Source: Casuarius casuarius (Eukaryota; Chordata; Aves; Casuariiformes; Casuariidae). Taken from it: a stretch of 64,000 bases of DNA. The translations under genes were made by a program, and so were the position numbers. How positions within the stretch are numbered: position 1 is the first letter of the stretch; each line of letters starts with the position of its first letter. The notes beneath the pieces are model-generated. The model did not search any database and was not told the DNA's origin. It saw only the letters and a program-made list of their open reading frames with translations. The stretch is taken from contig PTFA01000279.1 in NCBI GenBank assembly GCA_003342895.1, positions 499,149 to 563,148 on the forward strand, written 5' to 3'. Shown here in pieces: positions 24,101-39,100 of this stretch.

Positions 24101-27100
24101 CTGCTCTTACCAGCTCACCTGTAATAAGTACATATCTTCTTATAAAAGCCTCTGCTATAAAACTGAATTGCCTCTTTGGAAAATCCTCCCCACTCCTTCC
24201 CATTTGCCTGGCAGCCCAGGGTTGCCCAAGAGAGAGGCACTAACCTGCTGCAGGGCTCCTGGCTCCTAGGGCAGCCTCAGCACCTCTCTCCTGAAGCAGG
24301 GAGGATGGGTTAGCAGTTTTCACCATGTATGTTTGATGTAGCCCAGACATTGGAGCCATGGTTAAGTGGCACGAGAGCATCAGGCTGCTCAAGTCACTGG
24401 TTCACACCTTTTCTCAAATGATCTCTTTCAGTACTGAGGTTTGTCCTGTCTCTCCAGCCAATGCAACTCAGCCTTTTGGGAAAAAAAGTTCTCTGGCCCC
24501 TCTTGTGCTTTTTTTTTTTTCCCCTAGGAATTTCATTTTCTGTCAAGTAGAAATTCAGCTAAATTTCAAATTGTCTCCAGTTTTGAATGAGAAGGCAGGA
24601 GAACTGTTTTTTTAGTGCTCTGCAGCAACAGGTCATGCCACTGTCCTGAGCTTTGGTTGCTGCAGCCTGCAAAGTGGGGAGGGATCATGCCAACCTTTGG
24701 CTCCCTGGAGGCCAAAACACTGGCATCATCATCATTGGCGGGGCACTGGTAGATAAAACAGTAGATAACCTGAAGGAGTGTTCTGCTGTCAGTGGCCAGC
24801 TGAATTTGTTGGTGGAAGTGTCCAACCCAGCTCTGAGTGTTTTGTCCTGTTCTGTGGATGTTGTCAGGGTCTGAAAGCCTTGAAACCCTGCAGGGGAATT
24901 CCCTGAGATGTTGCTGAGCCTAGGTTTTAGTGTGCTTCATTATCAATTGGGTACATAAGCAGACAGTTCGTGGCTGGAGCTGTTGGGTTACAGCCCCTAT
25001 AAACCCAGCAGTAGGGAAGGTTAAAGGCAGCAGGTGAAATTGCAGCAGAACTCCCCCTGACTGCAGTGGGGTTATTTATTCTCTTCATCAGTCCCTTGTT
25101 TACCACAGCCTGCATGGCTTAGCCACCTGCGAACAAGTGTTACCTAGCACTGCAAAATCCTGTGTACAGAAGCCCAGAGGAGCGAACTAATGATGCATGC
25201 ATGGTAAATATCCTGCTAATTGGCTGAATCTCTCTGTCAGCTGTCAGGATGGGTCACAACTTTGTCAGACTGTTCAAGAGCAGGCGACACATCAGGGTGC
25301 AAAGGAATTGCACTAGCACAGAAACAGGGCAAGAGTCCCTCTCAGAGGGAGAGCTGGGCTGCGGATACAGACTGAACTAGTCGTCTGAAGAAGATGCGGC
25401 TTTATGGAAAGGGATATTGCCAATGGGAGCCATGCAAAGAAGACTTAGGCAGCAGTAGGCATGAGCTAAGCTGTTTTCGAGAAGAGTTTCAGGCTGGGTA
25501 TCAGCAGAAGGGTTTTAATTTACAAAGAAGCTCACTGTGGTGCAGAAAAGCTTGTGGGAGAGGGAACGTTCAAAATGCGAAGTACAAGTTAAGGAAAGGA
25601 AAGCAGAAGCTAAGGGGCCAGGAACTGGGATCCAGAGTAGCTTTTCAACATGTGAGGATGAGACGTGCAGAAGGGTAATGGGTGAGCACCTTTGTTAGCC
25701 ATGATACAGCTTCCTCTGTGGTTTCCTCTTTCCTCTGGTGGTTTCCCAGCCAGAGCTGAAACAGTTGAGATTGTATCAGAGATTGCAGCAGAGATGGCAG
25801 TTCTGAAGCCATGTGGGTACTTGTAGGTTGTGTAATGTGAAAGGTTTCTCAGTGACAGCAAGCTGTTACCCATCTTTCCAGTGTTGGCTTCCTAAGGTGA
25901 ACTCACAAATAAATCTAGCCAAGGCTTATAGGCCTACCCCATCCAAGGCAGCTCTGGGGACTTTTCACTTCTTCACCTGAAAATGTTTGCAAGGGCTTGT
26001 CCTCGCCTTGGCTTCAGGATGTCTGAAGAAAGGCTGGAGGATTGTGGGAGTGGATTTCTTGGCTTAGCAATTGAACCTATTGTTAAAAATATCATATTGA
26101 ACCCTATTTTTTTCAATTATTCTCACTAAAATGGAAAAACGTTGAGGTGAAAAAAAATGTATGTTTTCTCTATTTAGCAAGAAGTGAGGAAAATGGAGGG
26201 CTAAACTGAGGGACTGTTCATGGAAGCTGGTGACTAGGTTTGTGCGTTATCCTTGTGGCTGGAGCACTGATGCCGGAAGGAGAGATGGGGTCTGAATACC
26301 TACTGTGTTCCAGAGGATGTGAGCCAGCGTCTTGAGCAATAGTGCCCTTGGCTCTGTTGATATGAGGTATGGAGACAGGCTTTGATCTTGGCTGTTTCTT
26401 AGTGTCTCATGTAGAGCAACAGCTAGGAAATCAGATGAGGGTGCTAGGCTCAGAGATGCCCAGATCTGGGGTGTTCTTTTTTTTTTTTTTAAATAACTAG
26501 TTGGTGCAATTGATCTGAATTTTCAAATAGTTTCAGCCTGATCTAGACTTTGTTTCCAGGAAATAAACTGTTCGCTGCAAGAAGTACTCAACCCAGTTTT
26601 AGTGCTGAGACAGCAGAAAACATGGTTTGTGCTGAAGGTATTTAATTAAAAGCATACTGTTAAAGCCCATATAAAGCATTAAATGAATTAGCAAAATATC
26701 TAGAAACACTGCAGAAGGCTGTTTCCTGAAGAAGGTTTTGATCCATTTTTTTTCATGTGAAAAGAACTGTCTTCCTTTGTTCAGAAAGCTGCAGGCTGTC
26801 TCACTGCGGTGAAAGATAATATCAGAGTTCTTAGAAAAAATGTTTCCGTCAAGCATCTCTAAAATGCCTCAGAGAACGGCCATTTGTTGGTTTTATAGGA
26901 GTCTCTGTTCCAGACATTGAATGATGGGCTTCGGAAACACAGGCACCACTATATCTGGTAAGGGAGCTGGGAGAAATATGATCTGGTAGTTTCTGAATGG
27001 AGATGTCATAAAGATAGGGAGAGAAGCACTGTATCTATTAGATTATGGCTTAAACAGAAATATTGGCCTGAACAGTGATTTGCTGGTTTTGCTGAAGGGC

Positions 27101-30100
27101 CAGCCATGCAGCCCTTGTGCTTATAAGTGATGCTGTGATAGCTGAGGAAAAACCTGTATAAAATGTGATCAGTCCGTAGAATGGAGCAGTGTTAGCACTT
27201 AGAATCTTGTTCATGGGCAAAAAGAGCACAATCTACCTATATAAAGGCAAAAATTTATTCTTAGTACAATTGAAATCTTAACAGTCTAATCATTATTAGT
27301 CCAGATTAATCATTATTAGTCCAGATCTACTTAGAAAGAATAATAAATAGTTAAAATTGTTTTACACACACTTTTTAGTTACTACACCTTTTCCTGGTGT
27401 TATGCTCATCCTTCCACTGCTCCTTTGGGTTCTAGGGCTGGTTGTTTCCTTCTAATGTTAGTGGGGCTTTATGCTGCATCATCAGCTTTTGGAGTCCTTT
27501 GCTGGTAGGAATATGATGTTCATGCTGATGGTTTCTCCTCCATCACTCTTGGACCCACTTGGGGTAATTTTTATATGTTTGCTACCATGCTTTTACACCT
27601 TGCTCTTTCTTCATTGGTCTGCAGATCCACGTTACATCCAAATTTACTATATATGGTAGCTTTTACATATGTTAGGTCCTATTTCTTTGTTCTCTTTGTT
27701 ATCCCTAACACCAATTTTGTCTAGCTCCAGGTCTGCATTTCTTTAACTGACTTCAGGTGAGTTGATTATAGCATGAGGTCTCCAGTGCCCCATCTCTTGT
27801 CATCCCATGTTTTTGTCTCCAATTCTCAGGGCCCCCGTTATCAACCAGGCTTCTATTTTTCTATATACATCCTTATATTAGAGTCATAAAACCATGATGG
27901 TACCATAGAAAGATAAACAATAGTAAAACAGATTAGTTATAGCCACTTGGTCAATTAGAAAAATTGCTGTTACAGCTAAACCAAGTGAAACAAAGCTGTA
28001 GATAGGTCAAGAAAGGTTCAGGCAGAGCAAGCCTAAAAAACTTCATTCCTGAGGCCTTGAAAACTCGGTGCAAAGCCTGTGACCTGTTCCTAGCAAAGGC
28101 AATACTGTATTACAGGACTATAGGGTAACAACAGGAGCAGACTGCTTTTCATGGAAGAAGATCGTTACTCAGCAGCTTGTAACATGAAATGGCTATGTGA
28201 AGGGCTTGTTCCAAAGCTTATGGAAATGAGTGGGCAATGGATCAGGAGTGGCCCAAGACAGCAAACCCAAGACTAGCTCTGCAATGGGGTAGACTTATGT
28301 GCAATCCAGCTTCTTTCTGCTGATGTTCCTGGTGGTGCTTATGGAGGGCTGGCTCTGTTTGTAATGCTCTTGTGCATGGCATTTACGGCCTATCATTGTG
28401 TCTCCTACACCTTTGGCAGGTGTGTCACTGGGTTAAGACCGTGTTTCCCTCTGAGTTTGGAGATGCTCAGTTGGAGTGGGTAAATTAGACCCATCTGTGC
28501 AGAGGTAGAGTGAGACCAGAGTTGACATGGATCTGTTTGACATACTGCCATTTCCTAGTTTGTTTTGGCTGTTTGCTTTTTGCCTGATTGCATTCATGTG
28601 AAATCCATATTTGGCAGCTATTTCCCTTCATACCTACAGTACAAAGAATGGATCAGACTTCTTGTCCATATTTTTAGTTGAAAGGTACTTTTTTCTGAAA
28701 GCAAGTTCAGAGTCTCCTCCACTTGTCATTATTTTTACATTCTCTGCCTGTGTTCATTAACACATCAGCCATGTCCCTGGCTTTGCTACTATGTCCCATA
28801 TCTATGCTTTGTTTTAAAAGATCCCTTTGTAGTAATGCAAGCCTCTTGGGTCCAACTGGTTGCTGGTTCCCCATTTCTCAGTTCTACCCTGATACTTTAT
28901 CCACTAAAGTGGTCCCTGTATGGAGTCCCACTGCTCAGCTCGTTCCATTTACCCTCACCCTTTAAAATCTGTTTTGCAGAGGGGCTGTGATCTGTTGTGC
29001 ATTAACTGACTTTGCAGTTTCTCAGCTTTCTGTGGTCAGAAAGGCTGGACACTTCCTTTATTTCCAGCACATTTCCTTCTCCAGCAGCTGCTCCACTGAG
29101 ATCCTCCTGTTTCCCATCAAGCTTGCATTCAGGAAGCCAGCTGTCCCTGGGGCGCTCAGTATGCCCAGTCCCTCTGTCAGTCCCAGGTGGTTCTCTTCTC
29201 CATTTCTGCAGAACATAATGCCCTGGTCGGCACAGTCTGCTTCGGTGAGTGAATTGAAATTGTTTGCAAGTGCAGGCAGGTGGCAGGACTTTCAGCATTG
29301 CTTTGGATTTTGCCTTTCTCTCTCTTCTTGTGGTTTGGAGAAGCAGTATGTGTCTGCTCCAAGCCTCTAGCCAGCCAAGCTCTATCCTTTACTGGAAAGG
29401 CTAAGGCCTTTCAGGGTTTTTTACTCTAAACCTGCTTCTTCTACCCTTCCTTTGTGCCCCATGCTTCAGCGCAGGAACAACCCAAATGAAGATGCTTTGG
29501 TTATCACTGTCCTACAGGCTCCAGGGTGACAGTGTCCAGCTCTGTTCAGTCTCTGGTGTATGTTTGTGGTAGATGAGCCTTGCTTCTGACACAACATGCT
29601 TTTGGGTGTGGGCGGGAGGGAGATCCCTTCTTGTGCAAAGGGTGCCTGTGTTAGGTGGCATTGCCACAGTTTTTCTGCAGAGGGCTGGGCAGCACAGGGT
29701 TTCAGGCCATCCAAATTGCTCATTGCTCTTTTAACCTTGCATGATGGAGTGATGGCAATGCCAAGTTTAGCATCTGTTGTAGGCGGGGAGGATGCAGTTC
29801 TACAGAGCAAGCAAGGAGTGCGATGGGTCTGTCTCACCCAGTTCTGTGTGACAGTGAGGTGTTCGGTCAAACCTGCGGGCTGAGGCAGCATCCCTGCAGG
29901 ATGCTTATGTCATCCTGAGACAGGCACCTAGGTTAAGTCCTGGAAATGCTAAACTGCTGGTGTGTACTCATCACCTGTCTGTTAGCAAACAGTATGGAAA
30001 GGAGTAAGTGAGTCAAGGATGGGACTCTTGACACAGCATTTCTACTAACTCCTTTTCTTGATCTGGAGAGGAAATGTGTGTTGCTGCTATGGGAGCCAGA

Positions 30101-33100
30101 AGACATACCTGGTGCTCAGGGATTTGTGGATTTCTTTGACGAAGATCTTGGCTTCACTTTCCCTATTGGCCCCTTCACCTTTTTGTCCACTCCCTCATGT
30201 TCTCCACCTCCAAGGGAGCAGAGCAGAGCATGACCTTCCCATCTGGGTCTTTCGGAGCACAAGGGAGAAGGCAAAGCAAATAGATCTGGGGATAAATACT
30301 TGGGCACATGTAACGACTCCTTATTGTTTATCAGCATGCTCACACATTCTCATTAAGCAAGTGTTAAATTGGAGTTAATGATAAAAACTGGTGGAGGCTT
30401 CTGCTATCAGTATTACTGAGTCTTAACTAAGCAAGTGAACCACCGAGTTGTTCAGAAAGGACACGCTAGCCAGAGGTCTCTTGGCATTTCTGTTCAAGAG
30501 ACGTGATTGCAGGTCTAAAAGCACTCACATATTTTTCCATTTAGGACAAGAAGCAAAAACAAATGTGGGAATTCATTATTGTAGGGAGTTGTTCAGTTCA
30601 TGAACTTCATAAAAGTAAGCAAAAAATATAGCTAACAGACTGCATATTTATTTAGATAGTAAGAATATGCACTACTGTGTTTATAAAACACTTGGAAAGA
30701 GGTATTAAATGTTGTGCTTTAGAGACTAAGCCAACCTCTAATTATAAGAGTTAAGGATGAAATTTAGTGCAGGGGAAAGACACTCGATATCTACTTCCTA
30801 CAAGGTTGTAACCTGTCTTGTGGCAGCAGTTACTGGCTACTGGCAGAGACTGGGCCATATGAACCTTGGCACTGAGCACATCTGGCTGCCTCTGTAAGTT
30901 ACTAAGTCTTGTGCGTAAAGAATGATCTATTTAGTTAATGCTACAGAACTACTCTTAAAATAGGTAACACAAAGTGCTGTGGCTGGGATTTGAGGCTGAT
31001 TTTCCTTATCTTCAAAAAATGGCAGGGAGATACTATCCCTCCAGTCATCACTGTATCTTTCTCTATGTCTGTGTTGCTTCTTTGCCCTCACAGTGCAGAT
31101 CGGATTTTATCCTAAACCAGTTAGATGCCAAGTTACTCTCAGCCCACGGTTTTGTTGTGATATTTCTGAAGTGGAAAACTTGGGGTTTGCCTTTTTCCAG
31201 CGTTTAGAAAAAGAAACAGAACAATTTTTGGCTGATCAGACATATTTTATTTTATTTTTGGTGTAGCCACTAATTGAAAAGTTGCTTTGATATGCAGACC
31301 CCCAAAATGCATTTGTTTTTCTTAGTTTTTGTGCTGGAGTAGCTTGCAGACCCCCAAGCATCTGCAGATCACAGATTGAAGATGACTGTGCTGGGGAATA
31401 GAAGATATTTCTCTCTTCTAGGCCCCGATACTCAGTGAGCTCCTGAACCCAGATAACAATTTTTGTTCCTAGAGGACTTCGAGACTCTTCTTGGCATCAG
31501 TAAGTGGAAGGCTCTGCTGCCTTCTGTGAGGGTCAGCTCTTTCCTTGGTATGAGATCACTCCTTGTCTGGCACTGCATCCTGGACTCACCTGTCTTCTGC
31601 TTGGAGTCCTTCCACTGTGAACACTGAGTTGTTCAGTTCATGAGATATGACAGCATCTTCATCTGAGGCATGGCTGCAATCGTGTTATCCTTGGTGCAGG
31701 CATCAGAAAACATACACATGCAAGTCCTTGTCTACAAAGTGCATTTTTGCTCCTTAGAGGAATGTTTCTGCTGTTAAGTCAGCATGTCACAGTGATAAAC
31801 ACTCTGAACTGAGCCTTTGTTCCTGTTCTCAGTGTTCTCGGGTTTCTTTTTGTGAGGAAGTAGTTGTGGTTTTATTCTTGTGGCAGCAACATCTTAAGTT
31901 CTGCTGGACTGTACTACTTTGTTAGATGACGGGGGAAAAGACAAACTGATGAATTCAAACTGTGCATGATCTAGTTGTTGATGATAATCTTGTAAAATAT
32001 GATTCACACAAGTGTCTCAGGGCTTAATTTCACTTTTTTCTTCCCTATGTATGCAAATACTTTCCTTACCCTTGTAATTTAGAAACTACTAGTTGTAAAG
32101 TGCTTCCAGCGGTTCCCTGACATAAAGGAAACAGCACTGGGCATCTTTTGATGAGGACTTCCTTTTATGTTTATCTCACAAATGTTCCCAGTAACCTCTG
32201 ACTGAGCCTCATGAGCTCGTAGGTCAAATGAGTGGACAGCGACTTTTGGAGGCAGAAGGGCAGCCACGAGCTTGCTGGCTGCTGTACCCATGCCAGAGCC
32301 TGTCAGTGAGGGAAAGGGAGGTTCCTCTCTTGAGCAGTGGCTGCTCCTCTCACCTGTTCATCCTTCTGCAGCTAGTGTGGCTTTCTGTCCCCCTCTCCTT
32401 CCTTCCCCAAGGGCAGGAGCATTCTGGCTCTGAGTAGGCCCACTCTCCTTTAAGACACAAAAGTCAGTGTGCCTTATACTGCTGAGGTAACAATGTCCAG
32501 AGGTGGTCACAATGCCTCACTTAGTCCAAGTTCATCCTTTTTTGCTCCCCCATGTAAAACAGGTTGTGCAATCACATGACAAATTGCTTCTGTGCTGCAG
32601 GGAACTTCTGGACATGACTTGCCGTCTTGCCAACACCCTGAAGAAATATGAGATACAGAAAGGGGACAAGGTTGCAATCTATATGTCTGTGTCTCCCTTG
32701 TCTGTGGCAGCTATGCTGGCTTGCGCCAGGATTGGTGCCGTTCACACTGTGGTCTTCGCTGGATTCAGCGCAGAGTCCTTAGCCGGGAGAATCATGGACT
32801 GTAAGTAGATGCAACTGGGGAACAAACCCCTTCAGACAGTGCTCAGCACCCTCCAAGATGTGCTGTTATCCAAATTCCACATTTTCTTGATGGAAGAGGT
32901 GTGTTCTCAGCTGACTGGATAGTTCAGCAGTCTATGAAAAGTACTATGAAGAGCCTTTTCCTTAGTGGCTGACACAGTATCCTCTGGCCTTAAAGTACTT
33001 TATAGATTGCTTAACATTAACAGTCTGCTCTGGGTTCCTGCCAGACAACAATAAAGCTAGAGGGAAAACAGGAGATTTTGGAATGAGGCCTGGTTTATGC

Positions 33101-36100
33101 TTTTACAGTATAATTGCAGTGTTTCTCTGATATTCATGCACAATGCTAGTTCTGCAGCCTATATTGTAATACTGTATGTACAGCAATGAAGTGCTGGCAA
33201 CCTGGCCCCACTCTGCTAGCCACTGTANCAACATACAGAACTGTTTTTTAACCCAAAGCCCTTGTAATGTGATTAAATAAAAAGTAATGCTAAAAATACA
33301 GCAGAGATACAAAATAGCAAGTGGCTTACATCTTACCAGTTGTATCTGTTTTTGTATGGCTAGTGCAAGGGAATAAATCTTACAGCAGTTTTTATCCTTT
33401 TTTTTTTAGCAGAATTAATCTACAGAGAGCAAGTGCATGTTTTGGTTTATCTTTCACTTCCGGCTACTGGTGTGGGAGTGATGGGCTAAAGAGTCACTTT
33501 TCTGCAGCTGTAGCTCTAGAGTGCCATTACATGCTGAGGCTTCCAGGAAGTTTCCCCACAAGGTCCTTGGGAGTTTAGAAGGCTGCAGGCATCTCAAAAT
33601 GTGAAACAACCATGCGCCTCTAAAAGGGTGCTGAGTTTGGTGCTGTTCAGTTAAGTTCATAAAGGACAGTTATATGCACTCACAAATAGAGGATGAGAAG
33701 GGGGTGAAGAAGATGCTTGTTCAACAAGGCCTACTGAAGTCATAGGAAGACTTTCACTGGTTTTAGTGAATGAGCTCTTAGCCTAGAGAAGCAGTATACA
33801 CAATTACATACGTAACTAGGAGTAAACTGTTGGGCATGTTGACTTTGACAGGGCAGAAACTGATGCACTTAAATTGCGGTGAGGAGTGCTTATGTTAGAC
33901 ATTGTGGAAGACTTTCCGATATTCATAGTAGTCAGACATTGGAGCAGACTGGTGGGGAAGTGGTGGAATAGCTAACACCAGAGTGTTTTAGGAAGATTAG
34001 ACTGACAGCTGTCAGTAATGGTTTAGCTGGTACTGACCCTGCCTTGGGGTGGAAGGGATGGACTAGACAACCTCTGGAGGTCCCTGCTGCCTCTAATGTC
34101 TGTAATTCTCAAGATTTAAAATGGTTTTGCCAGTGGCACTGACTGCTTTCGATTGATGCAAGTTCTGAGTGTTTATCACGCCGATGTGCTATACATCATT
34201 CTCCAGTGTAATGAAAGCAAGGTGTGTGTATCAGAAAACAGGCTGGTATGTCCACTAATTCCCTCTTTTTTTAGCTGGATGCAAAGCAGTCATCACCTAC
34301 AACCAGGGAGTCAGGGGCGGACGAATCATAGAGCTGAAGACAACTGTGGATAAAGCTGTAAAGAACTGTCCGAGCATCAAACATGTCTTTGTGGCTCAGA
34401 GGACAGAGAACAAAGTCCAGATGGGTGACTGCGATGTTCCCCTTGAAGAAGTATGTTGATGTTGGTAAACCTCATCCATTTCCCCTGATATTTCTCAAAT
34501 TATGTGGTGTTTACAGTGTTTGGGGAGAGAACTGTGGTACTGTAATAAATGTAGGGACCAGCTAACACAGCTTGGGAAGAACTGAGGCAGGGCTGTTTAG
34601 AGCAAGTGCGTGAGAGACTAGCTGAATGTGTAGAGCATGCACACCTTTGACATTGGGCATTGGTCTTCGGTCTGCTGTGGGCTGCACTGAGAATCTGCAG
34701 CCAAGGAAGATCAGGTGGTCTCTGTACTTTCCTTTTACATATGTGCTGGGCTAAAAGCCTATGAAACAGTTACTGCACTGCAGACTTGGCTTGCTAGTGT
34801 AGCCATCCTAGACTTGCCATCTTTGCTTCTGGCAGTGACTGGTCTTGGTCCTACTTCTGGAGCAGGTTTTCAGTGTGTGCTGAGTACCAGGCTGTTCTTC
34901 CTGTGCTGCCTCTGTACCCCAGTGGGCTGATGGATATGGCTGTGTTACAGTGACAGCATGTGTACATCTCTGCAGTCACCTAGATCTGNAGATTCCCACT
35001 GGCACTCTGGTTAACTCCTTCCTGTAGGTCAAAGTGCTGGCTAGATCATCTTTCCCTCCATCTGTGGCTTTTGGACTTGAGTTCTGCACATGAAAAGGAG
35101 ATGCTTTATAGTATCTGCTTTTCCTCCTCAGATGCATTGCCTTTATTTACAGTCTGCAGGGACAGTGAGTTGAAGCAGCTCAGTCTACAACTGATTAATT
35201 CCATCATGGACAGGGGCTATGTTGCTCCATTTTAGTAGTCTTGTAAACAGAGCTAAGACTTAAGGAATAATAGCTTCCTGAGACCACTGATATCGTTGCT
35301 GTTACTGTCATACTGTGTTCAGGCATGCTGTTATGGTTTGTGAGCTGCCATACATGCTGTCACTGCCAAATAGTCAAGTTCCAGAAGAGACTTAATACGG
35401 TCAAAGTATAATGGTTCCCCCATGATGTGGGGGGACAGTGATGGCTTGGGAATATTTGCAGCCTGTGCTGCCTGGAGAAGAAAACAGTGGTCATTTTAAT
35501 GTGTTTAGTTGTCATGCCTGGGACTCTGCAGCCTAGTGCAGAAGTAGTTTTATCAGTTTGCTGGCAGCAATAAGCAGAAAGTACTAATCACAGTAATGCC
35601 TGGAAATCACCCCTCTGCGGACAAGATAATTACTCAGGAGTCCCTGTGCTGGTCACATGAGATAGGCGAAAGGGTAGGCATCTAGCAGATAAGTTAAGCA
35701 GGACAAGGTAGGTTTTAGTCAGAAATTGTCTTAGTCCTTCTTAACTCCACCAAGTACATATTAAGTTTTTTTCCCCGAGTCTGCAGACAGCCTGAGGCTA
35801 TTTATTGTTCTGACAGAACTGAGCTCACACCGTTGTCAATTGTAGGGTTAACTCTGACANGTAACAAGAATTCAACTGTTAGTGCCATTAACTGTGTCAT
35901 CACTGATATTTACAGCAGAAACATCCAGCTGTTGTGCTTGTCTCCCAGCTCATAGGTGCTTCCTGTCCTGTCCTACCTGTTCCATCTCTTCACTTCCCTA
36001 CTCCTCAGTGGCTTCTAGTTTGTCCCTCTGTAGGCAATTTTGTGTCCTTCATAAAAATTTCTGAGAAGCAATGAGAATGTGGGGCAGCGTGGAAAACAAC

Positions 36101-39100
36101 AGTGATGCCATTCTGACTAGCTGACTCTTTTTCTAATTCATTCACACATCCCTTTTCTTAACTGAACTGCAGCTACTGTGCAAAAGCTTATACTAAAATT
36201 TAAGCTAAACTTGTGCTGGAGCACATGAGAACTTGATCTTAGTATCAAAAATTGGCAAGTCATCCTGAACTGGCAGCATTGAAGGGTCACAGTAAATACC
36301 TGAGATGAGCAGGAGTGCTTTAACTCAGAGGACAAGAATTAGGTCTGGCCCTGCCAGCTCTTCTAACTCTATTAACCTTCATTTATCAGACACTTCTAAA
36401 CAATTGGACGTGTTGTTAGCAGTGTTCAGTTGTAAATGTAGTGTGCTTACAGTGTATACTTTTTAAAAAGGCAGTAGCTAGAAATCTCTTCAAAGAGCCA
36501 CCTAGTAAATGCAGGATTCATTATTCGTGTAGGACAGTATGGGGTTTGAGCAAAGCAAGCCAGCTGTGCCTTTTTGCAGCCAGATGTTGAGCATCTGGAA
36601 CACACAGTGATTACTGCAAGTTTGTAAACAGCTAAGAGAAACATTCAACGTCTTCCTGAAAAATTTACAGTCTGGGCGGACAAGCTATAGGAAGGGTGCT
36701 CTTCCGCTGGAAGCAGAGTGCCATTGTGCTGTTCATCTTGCCCTGGAAGAAAGGCTTTCTCCTGGTCTAAGTGTCATACAGGAAAACTTTTTAGTGATGG
36801 AGTTATACTTCCAATTCACAGCCTATCTTAATTCTAGAACTTTGCATCATTGTGGAAAGTTTAAGTGCCATTATCAGTTTCACAATCCCAGGTTCTTCAG
36901 ATGTAGAAGATAAGTAGAAGGCTTAGAAGCAGCAGTGAGCAAGCACATAGTAGGCATTCTGGTGTTGATGTCCAAAGTTTCACTGTCTGTTTTGGTCTGA
37001 AAATTTTCCTTGAAATCGCTATGTTTGTTGTTTTTCACAGTGCAGCTCTGTGCCACATCTTAGCTCCAGCTTCTGTTCTCTCTGGATCAAGCATATGAGG
37101 CAGGACCGGAAGCTGGTTCTCATGCACTTTCATGCCGGGTCTAAGTGCTGATGAGAGGCAACATCCTTTCCCAGTTCTTTGAAGCTGTGGCACTTACTGC
37201 TGAGTGTTTTTTGGATGTTGGCCCTCTGCAAGCACCACGGCTGCAAGGTGCAGTGACCCCAGACATCTTTTATAAAGCACGTTTTTTCCCCTTCTGCTGC
37301 TGGACTGAGCAAAAGCTGGGCCAAAAATTTGCTATGAACTAGCAGGAAATTACCTCCACTGCTCCAGTGGCTCTGACCCAAGGGGTGAGGAGAAGAATTC
37401 AAGTTTGGCTTCTCAGCCACCTGGTCAAAAGATGGAGTATAAGGAGGACAACAAAGGCAGGAGAGTAAAGCACAGAGGATGATAGGACACTTCTTCTCAT
37501 AGGAAGAAGCAGTTAGATCAAATGCAGGATCAAACGGACAGGACAGTTAGCCGCTGCTGGGGCTAGGGAAGGGAGGTGGCCACGCAATTTAACTGTAGCA
37601 GTGCAGTTTTAAAAGAAAGCTACACAACAGGATCCAGTCAGCCTTGCTGCTGCTGTCAAGTGTGGCTCATGTTTGCAGCTGCACTTTGGTTTTCTAACAG
37701 CAGCTTTCAAGGGCTTGAAATGTAAGCTAGTGCCTACCCTTTTCTTCCTAAAGTGTTACTTTATCCGGCTCCTTCTCCTTGACTTCTGAGCATGGCAGAG
37801 GTATTCGTGGAGGGACTAGATGTTATGTGTCCGCAGGAACTTCTCCACAAGGTATGTAACCTCTATGAAACCTATGATCTATCCATGCACATTTGTGAGA
37901 GGGAAGCAGCAGTGGTAGTTCTTTTCCCTGGACACTGCTGCAATGATTGCAGATGGAGTATTGACTGGCTCCATGCAGCCAAAGTCTTCCTCTCATTACT
38001 ACTTTTTTTTCCTTAGGAGATGGCCAAGGCAGCTTCTGTGTGCACTCCAGAGAGCATGGCCAGTGAAGACATGCTCTTTATGCTGTATACTTCAGGCAGC
38101 ACTGGAAAACCCAAAGGAATTGTTCACACCCAGGCTGGATACCTGCTGTATGCTGCTCTCACACACAAGGTAGTTCAGATATAGCCTCTGGAAAAGGTTC
38201 ACTTACCTTTTGTCAGTATTAATGGGAGAGACTGATTGGTGGGGGCTGCTTGTATTTTATGTTCACTGCCTAATTGGCTTATTGTCTGTAATCAGGCAGA
38301 AAAATGCCTGAGAACATATAATTAATCTTCAGGATTTGTTGCTGGAGAATATAATACTATGAAAACAGAGCCTAGAGGTATGAATAGAAAGAAACTGTGC
38401 TGTGTTGCTACTTTTGCATTTAAAGTGTGTTAGTCTTATAGGCCCAAATTTGCAAAGACATTAAAGTGATGCAGCTGAGGACATCCAGGNAGGTACCTCA
38501 CTGGCATTGGTAGTGTGGATATTAGTGTATTAATTTTGCAGTGGGGTGCTGGCCTTTTTACTTTTATTGCAGAAAGGATCTGGACTCTTAAAAACAACCA
38601 CATTGCATAACACTTGTTTTCTGAAGATCAAAAATTACATTCGTACTTTTGTACTGATTTTCTATGTGATCTTGGCTAAATGCTTTATCCCCCTTTCTTT
38701 TGAAAAAAATGGTCACGGCTCTGCTTCCTGAGACTTCTGATCTGTGCTCTGCTTACTAAAAGCTAGCACTGAAAGGCAGACAGGATTGCTGTGAAAGATC
38801 TCCATCTGACCATGTTGGTATTGCCCTGTTTGTAATCACACACAATTCCTTCAGACATTTTATTTCTTTAGGCTGGCACAGTTGAATTTTCAGAAGGTTT
38901 GAATGTGATCCCTGCAAGTTTCAGACTTCTCTGCATTAAGACTATTGTTACATGTCAGCTTTTCCAAAGGACAGTGTGATTGCCAAGACATCTATTTGTT
39001 TCTCAGTCCAGAAGGAAAATCTTGCATGGTGGTGCAGACATTGAGGAAGGCATTGTATGCAGCTGCATTCCCTTTAGAGGTACTCTTGCCTGGCAGGGAA

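Noticed and set aside
28987..29370. 127-codon + strand open frame in intron 2
   Set aside because: Ser/Leu/Phe-rich, no motif, no flanking splice sites; overlapped by a minus-strand frame of similar length.
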